NCBI RefSeq assembly: GCF_041395345.1
Contig: NZ_JAWLAR010000001.1
Location: 310,001 to 374,000 of the forward strand
Origin: Dokdonella sp041395345
Lineage (GTDB): Bacteria; Pseudomonadota; Gammaproteobacteria; Xanthomonadales; Rhodanobacteraceae
Direction of reading: 5' to 3'
DNA length: 64,000 nucleotides
Part shown: positions 62,561 to 64,000 of the stretch, one piece after another
How positions within the stretch are numbered: the first letter of the stretch is position 1
Layout of the letters: each line of letters starts with the position of its first letter
Position numbers and translations under genes: made by a program
Notes under the pieces: generated by a model
Databases searched by the model: none
The model's input: only the letters and a program-made list of their open reading frames with translations
Told to the model about the DNA's origin: nothing

Positions 62561-63451
62561 CTAGCTACCGTCGGCCATTCCCAGCATTGGCGACTTCAGA
62601 CGCAAGCCATTGTTGGAGTAGACACCTCCATTGGCAGCCAGTGCGTCGGGAGCGAAGCCGGGATTGTCATCCGCATTTTCCCACGGATTCGAATGCCGGG
62701 GACCCGGGATATAGGGAGTCCATTGGCCATACTCCGCCTCCTTTTTGCGACGGAGGTTGAAACTGATCGGTACTCGGGCAATGAAGGCGTCGCTAAGCGC
62801 CTGCTCGCCACGCGTGGGAATGGTGAACTTCCAGCGCTTTACCGCCTTGAGCGACGCCTGGGCCAGCACGTTGCGCCAACGTTCCATCTCTTTTTCGTTG
62901 TCGGCAACCGCTTGCAGATTGACCTGTTCGGCCATGGCCTCTTCGACGTTGCCATTGCGATCGATCCTGACCAGCAGGAAGACCTTTCCGCTGACGCCTG
63001 CGCGCACCGCGCTGAACGGATACTCCGGTGGCTTCACGCTCCTATAGCGCACTTCTGTGTCCGGCTCGGGTTCCTTCGCGCTGAAGTACGAGGCCGCGAT
63101 CCTCAGTGAGAAGGTGTCACCTTCGATAGGCTTGGCCACGACCAGAATACTCATGTTGTTGAGGATCGTGGCGTTGGCGGGCACGCCTGTTGGCAGCGAC
63201 CCGACCTCGAACGACCAGGACTTGATGTTGCGCTCGACGAAATCGCGAACGGCCAGATCGATCTTCTCCGGGTGGTCCAGTTCGAAGCGGCGCAACGTGC
63301 CTTCCTGTGTCACCTCCACCGACCCGGTCAACAACATGCTGGCTTCGGCCTGCTTGCGCAGTTCGCTGACGCTGCCGGCCGAGGCAGCGAAGGCGACCGA
63401 TACAAGCCCCAACGCCAGACAAAAGCGCATCGCCAATCTTCCAGCATTCAT
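62561..63451 (-). CDS. Exported protein with a TonB C-terminal domain
   Basis: 296 aa from ATG 63451 with GGAG 6 bases upstream. Cleavable signal peptide (MRFCLALGLVSVAFAASAGS region) and no lasting membrane anchor or Pro-rich arm, so it is not a normal TonB. The C-terminal part (about 145-245) reads 'PPEYPFSAVRAGVSGKVFLL', 'VRIDRNGNVEEAMAEQ' and 'ASLKAVKRWKFTIPTRGE', the TonB_C pattern 'P.YP..A...G..G.V...V.[ID].G.V'. A Trp/Pro/Asn-rich tail of about 45 residues follows. Family called energy-transducer TonB-like. Role unknown. Confidence 0.8.
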   Translation of the reverse strand: MNAGRLAMRFCLALGLVSVAFAASAGSVSELRKQAEASMLLTGSVEVTQEGTLRRFELDHPEKIDLAVRDFVERNIKSWSFEVGSLPTGVPANATILNNMSILVVAKPIEGDTFSLRIAASYFSAKEPEPDTEVRYRSVKPPEYPFSAVRAGVSGKVFLLVRIDRNGNVEEAMAEQVNLQAVADNEKEMERWRNVLAQASLKAVKRWKFTIPTRGEQALSDAFIARVPISFNLRRKKEAEYGQWTPYIPGPRHSNPWENADDNPGFAPDALAANGGVYSNNGLRLKSPMLGMADGS

Positions 63452-63756
63452 TGCTCTCTCCTTGATTCCATTTGATGGGTTCTGATGCTGAAAATGCACC
63501 CATTCCGTCTTTGCCACGTTTAAATTATAAGCAAATAATTGGATTGTCGGCTATGAAGACAAACTGGGGCCACGGTCAGCTTGTCGAGAATCGCGCCGAA
63601 GATCACTACACCGGTCAAGTGCTCCACGCAGTAAGCGTGTTCGGAGTTCGCATGGGGCCTGTCGATCACCGTGGCTTCTGAATGGCCGAACTACCTGAAG
63701 CTCTTCCGTCAGAAACTGCGTAGCGCTCCGAGAACGCACTGTTCTGGATTGCCCAT
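63452..63756. other. Intergenic region with a probable promoter
   Basis: About 305 bp. It includes an AT-rich patch near 63515-63545 that stands out from the surroundings. No supported gene; short frames on both strands lack features. Confidence 0.45.
63524..63548 (-). promoter_or_regulatory. Candidate promoter of the TonB-C-domain gene
   Basis: On the minus strand a perfect -10 box TATAAT (63524-63529) is preceded by a partial -35 CCGACA with 15-base spacing, inside the only AT-rich patch of the region. It lies 73 bases from the ATG at 63451. Confidence 0.45.
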
Positions 63757-64000
63757 CTACCACGCAATCCCGTAGTCATCGCCCTGCTCACTGGCGCCAC
63801 CCCACATCGTTCCATTCTTCTGATCCATCCAGATCGCGGTGATCGGGCTGTAGGTGCGGTCGACGACTTCGACCTCGTAGCCCATGCGGCCGAGTTCGTC
63901 GCGATCCCATTCGGAGACTCTCGGGGTCAGCTGGAGTCGACCAGGTTGAGATTGATGCGCTCCAAAGGAACTCTGCATCTGGTAGCTGAGGATGTTGTGC
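63757..64000 (-). CDS. C-terminal end of a probable gamma-glutamyltransferase, truncated by window edge
   Basis: The minus-strand frame is open to the window end. Visible: 'NILSYQMQSSFGAHQSQPGR', 'LGRMGYEVEVVDRTYSPITA', 'IWMDQKNGTMWGGASEQGDDYGIAW' in part, stop at 63757. The 'G-[YH]-x-V-E-V-V' and terminal 'GGAS..G.DYGIAW' pattern is that of the small-subunit end of gamma-glutamyltransferase-family (Ntn-hydrolase) proteins in this group. The catalytic Thr region lies outside, so the assignment rests on about 80 residues only. Confidence 0.55.
   Translation of the reverse strand, partial: HNILSYQMQSSFGAHQSQPGRLQLTPRVSEWDRDELGRMGYEVEVVDRTYSPITAIWMDQKNGTMWGGASEQGDDYGIAW

Overview
This 64 kb window is high-GC chromosomal DNA from a gammaproteobacterium, most likely of the order Lysobacterales (Xanthomonadales), in or near Rhodanobacteraceae. 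The evidence is E. coli-like tatD, rluE, yadGH, aceK and two-domain queF, together with GTAG-headed REP-type palindromes, a GGGATTC-type heptamer array, an ECF sigma / TPR kinase pair and several exported proteins ending in an 'F-A-D-G-F-E' type tail. The lineage is an inference; there is no rRNA gene to test it. I saw no tRNA, CRISPR array, phage or transposase gene.

Layout. 1-10.3 kb: exported proteins (5'-truncated beta-helix protein, M20 peptidase, a periplasmic-sensor diguanylate cyclase, an HzsA-related di-heme protein, an NTF2-like protein). 10.4-29.9 kb: a stretch where almost every gene is broken by small indels, though the pieces are still recognisable. These are a beta-helix protein, an ECF sigma factor with a Ser/Thr kinase-TPR protein, an amino-acid permease, two tandem exported paralogues, a complete tripartite RND efflux system, queF, a LysM protein, a lipoprotein, icd and aceK. 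Because housekeeping genes are hit and frames resume in another phase without nonsense decay, I read this mainly as sequence/assembly error. 30.6-43.7 kb: clean sequence with DUF1328, a lipoprotein methyltransferase, rluE, a methyltransferase, a MotA/MotB-like stator pair, hrpB, an exported unknown, tatD, yadGH and a ferredoxin reductase-like enzyme.

43.8-47.9 kb: a tightly overlapping operon (membrane protein, small HTH regulator, alpha/beta hydrolase, NatA/NatB-type ABC exporter) preceded by two identical 7-4-7 palindromes that look like its operator. 48.2-54.2 kb: putP behind a terminator-like hairpin, a PA0069-type radical SAM protein, an S9 peptidase and a signal-peptide-bearing SDR. 54.8-64 kb: a beta-helix/DUF11-like exported protein, a PA2169-type four-helix protein, a VIT-VWA protein coupled to an exported protein with a caspase-like His/Cys signature, an ABM-like small protein, an exported TonB-C-domain protein and the truncated end of a probable gamma-glutamyltransferase.

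Best candidates for something undescribed: (i) the shared C-terminal tail [IL]F-x-[DEN]-GF-[DE] on four exported proteins; (ii) the VIT-VWA + caspase-like pair; (iii) covarying inverted REP pairs; (iv) the self-regulated HTH/membrane/hydrolase/ABC operon.
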